The notes beneath the pieces are model-generated. The model made no database searches, was not told where the DNA came from, and worked only from the letters and a program-made list of their open reading frames with translations. Source: an uncultured Clostridia bacterium (lineage in GTDB: Bacteria; Bacillota; Clostridia; Oscillospirales; CAG-272). Taken from it: a DNA stretch of 32,170 bases. Positions 15,099 to 22,727 of this stretch are shown in pieces (within the stretch, counting starts at the first letter, position 1; the number at the start of each line of letters is the position of its first letter). The stretch lies in the NCBI GenBank assembly GCA_904501715.1, contig CAJGCD010000011.1:1-32170 (forward strand). The letters are read 5' to 3'. The position numbers and the translations under genes were made by a program.

Positions 15099-16276
15099 TG
15101 AAGGATATTAAGAGAGTTTTTCTTATAGTGCTTGACAGCGTAGGCGCGGGAGAAGCTCCCGACGCTGAGCGTTTCGGCGACGTTGGCGCTCACACGCTGA
15201 GAAGCATTTGGCAGACGGGGAAGCTTAAGATAGATAATCTTTGCCGTCTTGGAATCGGGAATATTGACGGACTTTCTTTTCTCGGTACTACTGACAGCCC
15301 CGAAGCCTGCGTGGCAAGGATGCGTGAGGCATCTATGGGAAAGGACACCACTGTGGGGCATTGGGAGATAGCAGGACATATTTCAAGCACTCCGCTGCCT
15401 ACCTTTCCCGAGGGATTCCCTGAGAGCATACTTGATAAAATAAGAAGAATATCGGGGCGTGAGCTCCTTTGTAACAAGCCCTATTCGGGAACGGCGGTCA
15501 TAGCCGATTACGGAAAGGATGCCTTTGAGAAGAAGGCGCTCATCGTATATACGTCGGCGGACAGTGTGCTCCAGATAGCCGCGCATACCGACGCAGTTCC
15601 TCTTGACGAGCTATACCGTATTTGTGAGAAGCTGAGAGAAGAGCTTGACGGACCGGAGGAGGGAGTAGGCAGAATAATTGCCCGTCCGTTTGTCGGCGAG
15701 AACGGTGCTTTCAAGCGCACAGCCGACCGACGCGATTATTCACTGAAGCCGCCCGTAAGGCTTTTGCCCGAGGCGGTTAAGGAGATGGGCTTGGAATCCA
15801 TATCGGTGGGAAAAATAAGTGATATATTTGCAGAGATTGGCTTCACACAGGTTAATAGAACACACAGCAACCGAGAGGGAATGGACATAGCCGAAAAATA
15901 TATAGACGGAGATTTTCTCGGTCTTTGCTTTATAAATCTGGTGGATTTTGATATGCTCTGGGGACATAGGCGTGACGCCCTTGGCTATGCAGAGGGACTT
16001 TGCGAGTTCGATACGTGGCTTGGCAGAGTGCTGCCAAGGCTTCGGGAGGACGACCTTCTTATTATCACCGCAGACCACGGCTGTGACCCGCGCTTTATAA
16101 AGACCACCGACCATACCCGTGAATATACGCCGTTTTTGGCTTATTCAAAAAAGATAGCGCCCCAAAATTTTGGCACAAGAGATAGCTTTGCGGATATAGG
16201 CGCAACCGTGGCGAGCTTGCTTGATGTAGCTTTTGCTTGTGACGGAGAGCCAATAGAATTTAATTTTTTAAAATAG
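15098..16276 (+). CDS. deoB: Phosphopentomutase
   Basis: Interconverts (deoxy)ribose 1-phosphate and 5-phosphate, feeding salvaged sugar into central metabolism. Its 392 residues are the usual length for this alkaline-phosphatase-fold metalloenzyme. Asp13 in VLDSVGAGEAPDAERFGD (11-28) is a metal ligand, Thr84/Thr85 in GKDTTVGHWE (81-90) is the phosphorylated site, and TADHGCDP with TDHTREYTPF near residues 325-345 forms the second metal site. It overlaps deoD by one base and is followed 8 bases later by cdd. Nothing unusual is seen. Confidence 0.95.
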   Translation: MKDIKRVFLIVLDSVGAGEAPDAERFGDVGAHTLRSIWQTGKLKIDNLCRLGIGNIDGLSFLGTTDSPEACVARMREASMGKDTTVGHWEIAGHISSTPLPTFPEGFPESILDKIRRISGRELLCNKPYSGTAVIADYGKDAFEKKALIVYTSADSVLQIAAHTDAVPLDELYRICEKLREELDGPEEGVGRIIARPFVGENGAFKRTADRRDYSLKPPVRLLPEAVKEMGLESISVGKISDIFAEIGFTQVNRTHSNREGMDIAEKYIDGDFLGLCFINLVDFDMLWGHRRDALGYAEGLCEFDTWLGRVLPRLREDDLLIITADHGCDPRFIKTTDHTREYTPFLAYSKKIAPQNFGTRDSFADIGATVASLLDVAFACDGEPIEFNFLK

Positions 16277-16283
16277 GAGTTTT

Positions 16284-16691
16284 ATGACAAACAAAGAGCT
16301 TTTGAAAATTGCCGTAAACGCAAGGGAAAAGGCGTATGCCCCCTATTCGGATTTCTTTGTGGGAGCGGCACTGCTTTGTGATGACGGTAGCGTTTATGGG
16401 GGATGCAATATTGAAAATGCCTCATATACTCCTACCTGCTGTGCGGAGCGCGTGGCTTTATTCAAGGCTGTATCAGAGGGCAAGCGCGGTTTTAAGAAGA
16501 TAGCCATTGTCGGAGGAAAGCAGGGGGATATAGCAGAGTATTGTTATCCCTGCGGAGTTTGCAGACAGGTGCTTTCGGAATTTTGTCCCGATACTTTTGA
16601 GATAATTACAGGCACACAAAACGACGCGATAAGTGTGACTTTGGGCGAGCTTTTACCCAGTGCCTTTAAAATAAACCAAAGGGAAGAATAA
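16284..16691 (+). CDS. cdd: Cytidine deaminase
   Basis: Deaminates cytidine and deoxycytidine to (deoxy)uridine, 135 residues, the small tetrameric type. The zinc site is complete: Cys53-Ala-Glu55 (CAERVAL) with Glu55 as proton shuttle, and Cys90/Cys93 in PCGVCRQ. The substrate stretch NIENASY is at 42-48 and YSDFFVGAAL at 21-30. TAGGAG lies 6 bases before the ATG. Third salvage gene of the operon. Confidence 0.96.
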   Translation: MTNKELLKIAVNAREKAYAPYSDFFVGAALLCDDGSVYGGCNIENASYTPTCCAERVALFKAVSEGKRGFKKIAIVGGKQGDIAEYCYPCGVCRQVLSEFCPDTFEIITGTQNDAISVTLGELLPSAFKINQREE

Positions 16692-16692
16692 A

Positions 16693-17448
16693 ATGAAAAA
16701 GAGTACTAAGCAGAAGCTTATTTATATACGTTATATACTGCCGCCAATATTGATGCTTTTGGTGTTTTTTGCAATGCTTATTCCGTCTTACCGCTACGTG
16801 GCGGGCGGAGAGATAAACGATACACTATCGGGGCTCTCGCTATTAAACAATTCCTACGACCAAGCAAGAGAGGTGCTTTTCGGAGACGGGGAGAAGACCA
16901 ACGCAAATCTTCTTTTTGCCAGAATATTGCTTGCGATAGTGATAATATGCCCCGTGCTTTATCTTGTTGCCTTTGCCGCGGCGCTTTATTGCGCGGTAAT
17001 CGCTATGCGGTATTTTATGAGTGATGATGAGGAAAAGACAGAGAGAAGCAGGATGCTGTTTATTACCTTTTTCCCTAATAGGATATGTCTTTGTATAGCC
17101 GAGGCTCTGATGCTGCCTACTCTTTTGATACCCTACGCTATGAATCCCATATACAAGGGAATATTCAATATGAATGTTTCTCTTATACTTACCGCTCCCG
17201 ACGGATTGATATTTGGCGCGGTAGCGCTTTTGGCAATATTTGTGCTTTCGGCGGTATGCGCACCTATGGAGCGAGAGTTTGATGCGGATATTTTTAACAA
17301 GCACTATGAAAATTCGGTCAAGGAGGAGACCGAAGCAGAGGAAGAAAGCGATTATAAGCCTGTTTTCAGTACTTCCTCCGAGAGTGAGAGTGAAAAAGCT
17401 GAGCGCAACGAGCGTATAAGACAGCTTTTAAAGAAAGAAGACGAGTAA
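16693..17448 (+). CDS. Unknown membrane protein between cdd and pcrA
   Basis: I do not recognise this 251-residue protein. It has a basic N-terminus (KKSTKQK) and about four hydrophobic segments: 12-29, 73-100 (long), 118-142 and 158-186. The last 60 residues are a soluble, acidic, Ser-rich tail ending in a charged stretch (AERNERIRQLLKKEDE). The region 30-72 would lie on the outer face. It begins one base after the cdd stop, so it is tightly coupled, and pcrA follows 19 bases after it. A transport role in nucleoside salvage is conceivable from position but no transporter family signature is visible. Confidence 0.7.
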   Translation: MKKSTKQKLIYIRYILPPILMLLVFFAMLIPSYRYVAGGEINDTLSGLSLLNNSYDQAREVLFGDGEKTNANLLFARILLAIVIICPVLYLVAFAAALYCAVIAMRYFMSDDEEKTERSRMLFITFFPNRICLCIAEALMLPTLLIPYAMNPIYKGIFNMNVSLILTAPDGLIFGAVALLAIFVLSAVCAPMEREFDADIFNKHYENSVKEETEAEEESDYKPVFSTSSESESEKAERNERIRQLLKKEDE

Positions 17449-17467
17449 TAAAAAAGGAAGTTATACT

Positions 17468-19879
17468 ATGAACGACACACAGCTTTGCGAGCGCTATCTT
17501 TCGGCGAAGCGCAAATTGTTTGATACATATTATTCAAAGCTCAATCCCGAGCAAAGAGAAGCTGTATTTACGGCAAACGGCGCATTGCTCGTGCTTGCGG
17601 GGGCGGGAAGCGGAAAGACTACCGTTTTAGTACAAAGGATAGTTTTTCTCGTAAAATACGGTAACGCTTATTACAGCGATTACGTGCCCAATACACTTAC
17701 CGAGAGCAGAGTTGAGCAGCTTGAACGGGCGGCGGGAGAAAGCCGAGAGGTGATCGGGGAGATGCTTCCCGAATTTATTTCCTCGCCCTGTCCGCCCTGG
17801 CAAATGCTTGCCATAACCTTTACCAATAAGGCGGCAAATGAAATAAAGAACAGACTTGCCATATCAATGGGTGACGCCGACGCGGCTAAAAATATCTGGG
17901 CAGGAACCTTCCACTCTGTTTGTATGCGCATATTGCGTAAGCACGGAGAGCTTATGGGATACAAGGAGGGCTTTACCGTCTATGATACCGACGACTCAAA
18001 AAAGGCTATATCGGCGGTTATGAAGAGTCTTAATATAGACGAAAAGATGCTTTCCGTAAAGTCGGTAATGAGCGAGATAAGCAGGGCTAAGGATAGCCTT
18101 ATATCTGCCGAAGAATACGAGAAGGAGCACACCTACGGCGATTTTCGCAAAAAGCAGATAGCTAGGATATACAAGCTCTATGCTCAGCGGATGCTTCAGT
18201 CAAACGCCCTTGATTTTGACGATATCATTATGCAGACCGTGTTTCTTCTCCGTGAAAACGAGGACGTTAGGGAATATTATCAGAACAAGTTCAGATATGT
18301 TTCGGTAGACGAGTTTCAGGATACTAACCACGCTCAGTTTGCGCTGACAGCCCTTCTTTGTAACGGGCATAAAAACATTATGGTTGTTGGAGATGACGAC
18401 CAGAGCATCTACAAATTCAGAGGCGCGGTCATTGAGAATATACTTGGCTTTGACCGAAAGTTCAAGGATACCAAGATTATAAAGCTTGAGCAGAATTACC
18501 GTTCCACAAACGTGATACTTGATGCCGCCAACGCTGTGATATCTCAGAATGAGGGCAGAAAGGGAAAGAATCTCTGGACAGACAGAAGGGGAGGAAGCAA
18601 AATAGTCCTCCGTCAGTGTGAAAATCAAAACAGCGAGGCAATATATCTGGCTGAAAGGATAAACCGACTTGCGGCGGGCGGAACGTATAAGTTTAGGGAT
18701 TGTGCCATTCTTTATAGAACAAATGCTCAGTCCAACATCATAGAGCGTACCTTTGCCAAGAGCGGAATACCGTACAGAATGCTGGGCGGACTTCGCTTTA
18801 ATGACCGCAAGGAAATAAGGGACGTAGTGGCTTACTTGCAATTTATAGTAAACCCCGCGGACAGCGAGAGAATGAAGCGTATAATCAACGAGCCCAGACG
18901 CGGCATAGGAAATCAAAGTGTAGAGGGCTTGCTGCTTATAGCGATGCAGACTGAGAAAAGCGTATTTGACGTTATGCTTGAGGCGGATAAATATCTTGCT
19001 CTCTCAAGAAGCGCCACAAAGCTTAAGGCCTTCGCTAATATGATAGCATCTCTCAGAGGACTGCTTTATACCGATATTACCCTTGAAGCCTTTGTCAATC
19101 AGGTCCTTGATAAGAGCGGCTACCGACAGATGCTCAAGGACGCGGGAGAGGAAGAGAAGGAAAGACTTGAAAATATCGAGGAATTTATTTCGGGCGTTAT
19201 AGAGTACGAAAAAAATAATGATGAGCCTACCTTGGTAGGATTTCTCGAGGAGAACGCGCTGGTTTCCGACGTTGATAAATACGATGAGGAGGCAGACGCG
19301 GTGGTGATGATGACTATACATTCCGCAAAAGGTCTTGAATTTCCCGTAGTTTTTCTCCCCGGTATGGAGGACGGACTTTTCCCCGGTATGCAGAATATCA
19401 CGGGCGGACCCGACGAGATGGAGGAGGAGCGCAGGCTTGCCTACGTAGCGATCACCAGAGCAAAGGATGCGCTGTATATGACGCACACCAGAGAGAGGAT
19501 GCTCTACGGAAGAACGTCACACAATCCTATTTCGCGGTTTGCGGAGGAGATACCTGCGTCTCTCATTGAAAAGGAATCGCCATTTGCGATGTCGCGAAAC
19601 GACTACCAAGCTCCCCGTACATATATAAAGGACTCGGAGAGCACGGGATATTCCTATAAGCCGAGAGCTTCCTTGGGTGCGTTTGCGCCCGAGAAGAGTG
19701 CCCCAAAGGGTGATATTACACTTAAAGAGGGCGACAGAGTTTCCCACATAACCTTTGGTGAGGGAGAGATACTTTCGGCAAGACCTATGGGCGCTGACGT
19801 GCTATACGAGGTCATTTTTGACAAGGTTGGAACAAAAAAGCTTATGGGTACTTACGCAAGGCTGAAAAAGATGGATTAA
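17468..19879 (+). CDS. pcrA: UvrD/PcrA-type ATP-dependent DNA helicase
   Basis: Superfamily 1A 3'-5' helicase, 803 residues. Motifs in order: Q-motif LNPEQREAV (25-33), Walker A AGAGSGKTT (44-52), Ia AITFTNKAA (115-123), TFHSVCMRILR (147-157), II DEFQDTN (281-287), III GDDDQSIYKFRGA (308-320), IV QNYRST (342-347), V TIHSAKGLEF (616-625) and VI ERRLAYVAITRAK (654-666). A small C-terminal domain (about 750-803, GDRVSHITFGEGEI) is the Tudor-like module of PcrA that contacts RNA polymerase in Gram-positives. Between motifs I and Ia there is an insert of about 40 residues compared with classic PcrA. AAGGAAG precedes the ATG; a strong terminator follows. It acts in repair and in clearing conflicts of replication and transcription. 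Confidence 0.94.
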   Translation: MNDTQLCERYLSAKRKLFDTYYSKLNPEQREAVFTANGALLVLAGAGSGKTTVLVQRIVFLVKYGNAYYSDYVPNTLTESRVEQLERAAGESREVIGEMLPEFISSPCPPWQMLAITFTNKAANEIKNRLAISMGDADAAKNIWAGTFHSVCMRILRKHGELMGYKEGFTVYDTDDSKKAISAVMKSLNIDEKMLSVKSVMSEISRAKDSLISAEEYEKEHTYGDFRKKQIARIYKLYAQRMLQSNALDFDDIIMQTVFLLRENEDVREYYQNKFRYVSVDEFQDTNHAQFALTALLCNGHKNIMVVGDDDQSIYKFRGAVIENILGFDRKFKDTKIIKLEQNYRSTNVILDAANAVISQNEGRKGKNLWTDRRGGSKIVLRQCENQNSEAIYLAERINRLAAGGTYKFRDCAILYRTNAQSNIIERTFAKSGIPYRMLGGLRFNDRKEIRDVVAYLQFIVNPADSERMKRIINEPRRGIGNQSVEGLLLIAMQTEKSVFDVMLEADKYLALSRSATKLKAFANMIASLRGLLYTDITLEAFVNQVLDKSGYRQMLKDAGEEEKERLENIEEFISGVIEYEKNNDEPTLVGFLEENALVSDVDKYDEEADAVVMMTIHSAKGLEFPVVFLPGMEDGLFPGMQNITGGPDEMEEERRLAYVAITRAKDALYMTHTRERMLYGRTSHNPISRFAEEIPASLIEKESPFAMSRNDYQAPRTYIKDSESTGYSYKPRASLGAFAPEKSAPKGDITLKEGDRVSHITFGEGEILSARPMGADVLYEVIFDKVGTKKLMGTYARLKKMD

Positions 19880-19883
19880 CAAA

Positions 19884-19910
19884 AAAAGAGGGCGAAAGCC
19901 CTCTTTTGAT
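19884..19910 (+). terminator. Terminator after pcrA
   Basis: A 10-bp perfect stem AAAAGAGGGC / GCCCTCTTTT (19884-19893 with 19898-19907) and a GAAA tetraloop, four bases after the pcrA stop. The U-run is inside the 3' arm. Confidence 0.85.
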
Positions 19911-20040
19911 TTGTATAATTGGAGGAGAAACGGGACGTAGGAACCCTTTTAGCGCATAAGCTTAGCGGTGAAATATATATCGGCGCGCCAAAAAATCCCA
20001 CTCTTTCGGGGTGAAGGATGGGTCTGTCTGTAATATCATA
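19911..20040. other. Non-coding stretch with a tRNA-3'-end-like relic
   Basis: No gene is visible here. At 19920-19946 the minus strand resembles the T-arm, acceptor strand and CCA end of a tRNA: GAGAAACGGGAC (19925-19936) is identical to 20084-20095 of the neighbouring tRNA-Leu, and GAACCC (19941-19946) also matches, with two extra bases between. The remaining 5' two thirds of a tRNA are not recognisable. A hairpin-like element surrounds 19996-20010 (CACTC, loop, GGGTG). Confidence 0.45.
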
Positions 20041-20078
20041 AAAAATTAGGAGATACCAAACGGTATCTCCTAATTTTT
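20041..20078 (-). terminator. Terminator of tRNA-Leu
   Basis: A perfect 17-bp stem (20078-20062 with 20057-20041), a 4-base loop and a five-T end on the minus strand. It begins directly at the CCA of the tRNA. Confidence 0.88.
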
Positions 20079-20161
20079 GGTGCGAGAAACGGGACTTGAA
20101 CCCGTACGGTGTAACCACACGCCCCTCAAACGTGCGCGTCTGCCAGTTCCGCCACTCTCGC
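20078..20161 (-). tRNA. tRNA-Leu (anticodon GAG)
   Basis: An 84-base class II tRNA with encoded CCA. Acceptor stem GCGAGAG (20161-20155) pairs with UUCUCGC and the discriminator is A, as expected for leucine. The D-arm reads GCGGAACUGGCAGACGC. The anticodon stem CACGU/GCGUG holds the loop UUGAGGG, so the anticodon is GAG (reads CUC and CUU). A long variable arm and the T-arm ACGGG-UUCAAGU-CCCGU follow. It has its own promoter and terminator. A reading frame of about 95 codons across it is an artefact. Confidence 0.97.
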
Positions 20162-20193
20162 ATATTAAATCATATCGCTTGCGCAACATTGAT

Positions 20194-20222
20194 ATTATAC
20201 TACAACAAAACTAAAAAGTCAA
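20194..20222 (-). promoter_or_regulatory. Promoter of tRNA-Leu
   Basis: Minus strand TTGACT (20222-20217), 17-base spacer, TATAAT (20199-20194), about 33 bases before the mature tRNA 5' end. Confidence 0.82.
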
Positions 20223-20294
20223 TAGCTTTTTTGAAAAAAATTAAAAAACATTAAACTTTTATTTTTGAGTTGCCTTTATTTTGTAGAGGAAAAG

Positions 20295-20323
20295 TTGCTT
20301 TTTTCACTGTTTTGTGCTATAAT
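20295..20323 (+). promoter_or_regulatory. Promoter of the EamA pseudogene - metF - metH unit
   Basis: TTGCTT (20295-20300), 17-base spacer, TATAAT (20318-20323) with TGC upstream (extended -10). The leader to the former start codon at 20351 is about 20 bases, so no riboswitch fits. No other promoter is evident before metF. Confidence 0.75.
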
Positions 20324-20350
20324 GTTTTCAATGAGGTTAAAGAGGTCTTT

Positions 20351-21240
20351 ATGAAGACAAAAATACATAATATTGGAATACTTTGAGCTCTTTTGGCGGC
20401 GGCGCTCTATGCGCTGAATTCTCCCTTTTCAAAATTACTGCTTGATTTTATGCCTCCTACGCTGATGGCAGGCTTCCTTTACCTTGGGGCAGGGCTCGGA
20501 ATGGGAATCATAGCCTTGGTGCGCAGGGCGAGAACATCGGAGAAAAAAGAAGAGGTATTGACTAAAGCGGAGCTGACATACACTGTAGGAATAGTATTGC
20601 TGGATATAGTCGCTCCCATATGCCTTTTAATAGGCTTGAAATATACTACCGCCGCAAACGCGGCACTGCTGAACAATTTTGAGATAGTAGCTACGGCTAT
20701 TATCGCTTTGATGATATTCAAGGAGAGAATAAGTGCGCGTCTGTGGAGCGGTATAATATTTGTCGTGCTGTCCTGCGTATTACATTCCTTCGAAGATATA
20801 AGCAGTCTGCAATTCTCCTACGGCTCGTTGTTTATCCTGCTTGCCTGCGTCTGCTGGGGATTTGAGAACAACTGTACCAGAAAAATATCCTCCAAGGACC
20901 ATCTGGAAATAGTGCTTATAAAGGGTATATGCTCGGGTCTTGGTTCGGTTATCATAGGCTTGTGCATAGGTGAGCGCGTGACTGTTCCGTGGAGCCTTCC
21001 CGCGGTTCTGTGCGTGGGCTTCATTGCCCACGGATTAAGCATATTTACGCTCAAAGATTGCTTGGGGTGGCAAGAACAAGCGCGTATTATGCCATAGCTC
21101 CTTTTATAGGTACGCTTTTGTCGCTTGCTATATTCAGAGAGATACCAAGCTATACCTACTTTATAGCGTTGGGCGCTATGATAATAGGCGGATGGCTGTG
21201 TGCCAAGGATGAGCCGATATTTCGCAAAAGAACAAAGTGA
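20351..21240 (+). pseudogene. EamA/DMT family transporter, broken by a stop codon and a frameshift
   Basis: A ten-helix drug/metabolite transporter (EamA) of about 295 residues is recognisable over two frames. The ATG at 20351 (with AGAGG upstream) reads 11 codons and then meets TGA at 20384-20386, within the first membrane helix; the family pattern continues at once after it (ALLAAALYALNSPFSK). Near 21041-21051, in the helix reading LSIF, the frame shifts by one (net loss of 1 or 7 bases), and the reading resumes as YAQRLLGVARTSAYYAIAPF to a stop at 21240. The two lesions together point to real decay, though sequencing error at either is possible. TGA is used as a normal stop by other genes here, so recoding is unlikely. 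Confidence 0.82.
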
Positions 21241-21255
21241 AAAGGAGTCGATACT

Positions 21256-22134
21256 ATGAAAATTATTGACCTTTTAAGAGAAGAAAAAATGTCCCTTTCC
21301 TTCGAGGTATTTCCTCCCAAGACAGAGAGCGGATATGACAGCGTGAAGCATGCCACCGAGGAGATAGCAAAGCTCGGTCCGTCGTTTATGAGCGTTACCT
21401 ACGGGGCAGGCGGGGGAACAAGCAAATATACTCTTGATATAGCGAAGAATATAAAGGAGCGTTACGGAGTTCCCAGCATAGCCCACCTTACCTGTGTTTC
21501 CTCCACGAAGGACACAGTTCATCGGCGTATAGAGGATATTATGGCGGCGGGGATAGAAAACGTAATGGCTCTTCGCGGCGATATCCCCGCTGATATGGCG
21601 GATGCCGACCGCTCGCTTTGGGATTACGAGCACGCTGTTGAGCTTGTTCGTGAGCTTAAGGCTTCGGGTGCGGAGCTTTGTATAGGCGGTGCCTGCTATC
21701 CCGAGATACACCCCGAAAGCCCCGACAGAAGGGAAGATATAAAATATTTGAAGGAGAAGGTAGACGCAGGCTGTGATTTCCTTACTACCCAGATGTTTTT
21801 TGATAATAATCTTCTGTACAGCTTCCTTTATAAGATAAGAGAGGCGGGAATAACCGTTCCCGTTATTCCCGGTATTATGCCTATTACAAATGCCAATCAG
21901 GTAGAAAGAGCTATGAAGCTTTCGGGGTCCTTTATGCCTCAGCGCTTTAAGAGTCTTGTAGATAAATTCGGTCACGATAGTGCGGCTATGAAGCAGGCGG
22001 GAATAGCCTATGCTACCGACCAGATAATAGACCTTTATGCCAACGGTATAACTCACGTACACGTTTATTCCATGAATAAGCCCGAGGTGGCTCAAAGGAT
22101 AATGTATAATCTTTCGGATATTCTTGGAAAATGA
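21256..22134 (+). CDS. metF: Methylenetetrahydrofolate reductase
   Basis: Flavoenzyme reducing 5,10-methylene-THF to 5-methyl-THF, the methyl donor used by the MetH encoded two genes on. It has 292 residues, the bacterial catalytic-domain length. The N-terminal FEVFPPK (16-22) carries the catalytic Glu17. SVTYGAGGG (46-54), the LTCV strand at about 77-80, ALRGDIP (about 103-109) and TTQMFFD (about 175-181) are family marks. AAAGGAG lies 8-9 bases before the ATG. The stop overlaps the next start as ATGA. Confidence 0.95.
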   Translation: MKIIDLLREEKMSLSFEVFPPKTESGYDSVKHATEEIAKLGPSFMSVTYGAGGGTSKYTLDIAKNIKERYGVPSIAHLTCVSSTKDTVHRRIEDIMAAGIENVMALRGDIPADMADADRSLWDYEHAVELVRELKASGAELCIGGACYPEIHPESPDRREDIKYLKEKVDAGCDFLTTQMFFDNNLLYSFLYKIREAGITVPVIPGIMPITNANQVERAMKLSGSFMPQRFKSLVDKFGHDSAAMKQAGIAYATDQIIDLYANGITHVHVYSMNKPEVAQRIMYNLSDILGK

Positions 22135-22727
22135 GTACAGTTTATACAAGAGCCTTTGAGGCTCCGCCATTTAATAAAAGAGAAATGCTGAGGTATGCGG
22201 GATGCAGAAGCGCCGATAGCGCAATAGAAGAGCTTATGTATGATGCTATCCGTGAAGCCTCCGAAAAGCTGTCTTATAACGTGTGCTTTTGCATTGTTCC
22301 CGTAGTTATAAGGGATGATGTCTGTGATTTTGGCAGCTTTTGCCTTGCTTCATCAAAGCTTGCGAAAAATCTTACGGGATGCAAGCGCGCACTTTTGTTT
22401 GGCGCTACCCTTGGAATTGGCATAGACAGATTGATATCGAAATATGGGTTTACTGCTCCGTCCAAGGCGGTAATGCTTCAAGCTGTGGGAGCGGAGCGAA
22501 TAGAAGCACTCTGTGACCGCTTTTGCGCCGAGTATGAAATTGAAAATAAGGTAAAGCTTCGTCCCAGATACAGCGCGGGATACGGAGACCTTAGTCTTGA
22601 GGCGCAGAAAGATATATTTTCTATGCTTGACTGTCACCGAAAAATAGGACTTACGCTTACAGACAGCCTGCTTATGGCTCCTTCAAAATCTGTTACCGCT
22701 ATCGTTGGAATTGAGGAAGAGTTATGA
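22131..22727 (+). CDS. Stand-alone methionine synthase (B12) activation-domain protein
   Basis: A 198-residue protein related to the C-terminal activation domain of cobalamin-dependent methionine synthase. That domain binds S-adenosylmethionine and re-methylates inactive cob(II)alamin with help from a flavodoxin or similar donor. The hallmark RPRYSAGYGDLS (144-155) corresponds to the Arg/Gly-Tyr SAM-binding stretch, and LTDSLLMAPSKSVTAIVG (176-193) is the conserved end of the domain. The N-terminal part (1-120) is a helical segment with LFGATLGIGIDRL. It overlaps metF and metH by ATGA at both ends. This is the missing piece of the short MetH next door. Confidence 0.9.
   Translation: MSTVYTRAFEAPPFNKREMLRYAGCRSADSAIEELMYDAIREASEKLSYNVCFCIVPVVIRDDVCDFGSFCLASSKLAKNLTGCKRALLFGATLGIGIDRLISKYGFTAPSKAVMLQAVGAERIEALCDRFCAEYEIENKVKLRPRYSAGYGDLSLEAQKDIFSMLDCHRKIGLTLTDSLLMAPSKSVTAIVGIEEEL

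Noticed and set aside
19876..20163. Small protein-coding frame across the tRNA-Leu region
   Set aside because: The first part is the translated tRNA gene, a common annotation artefact, and the rest runs through a terminator.
20324..20350. SAM or cobalamin riboswitch controlling the methionine genes
   Set aside because: The leader is about 20 bases and the metF gap is 15 bases; neither can hold such an element.
20384..20386. Recoded UGA (Trp or selenocysteine) in the EamA gene
   Set aside because: TGA is the normal stop of several genes here (for example the MATE and potB genes), EamA proteins have no selenocysteine, and a frameshift later in the gene shows decay.
21274..22170. Open frame of about 298 codons on the minus strand across metF
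   Set aside because: Shadow of metF, which has full family motifs, a ribosome binding site and operon coupling.
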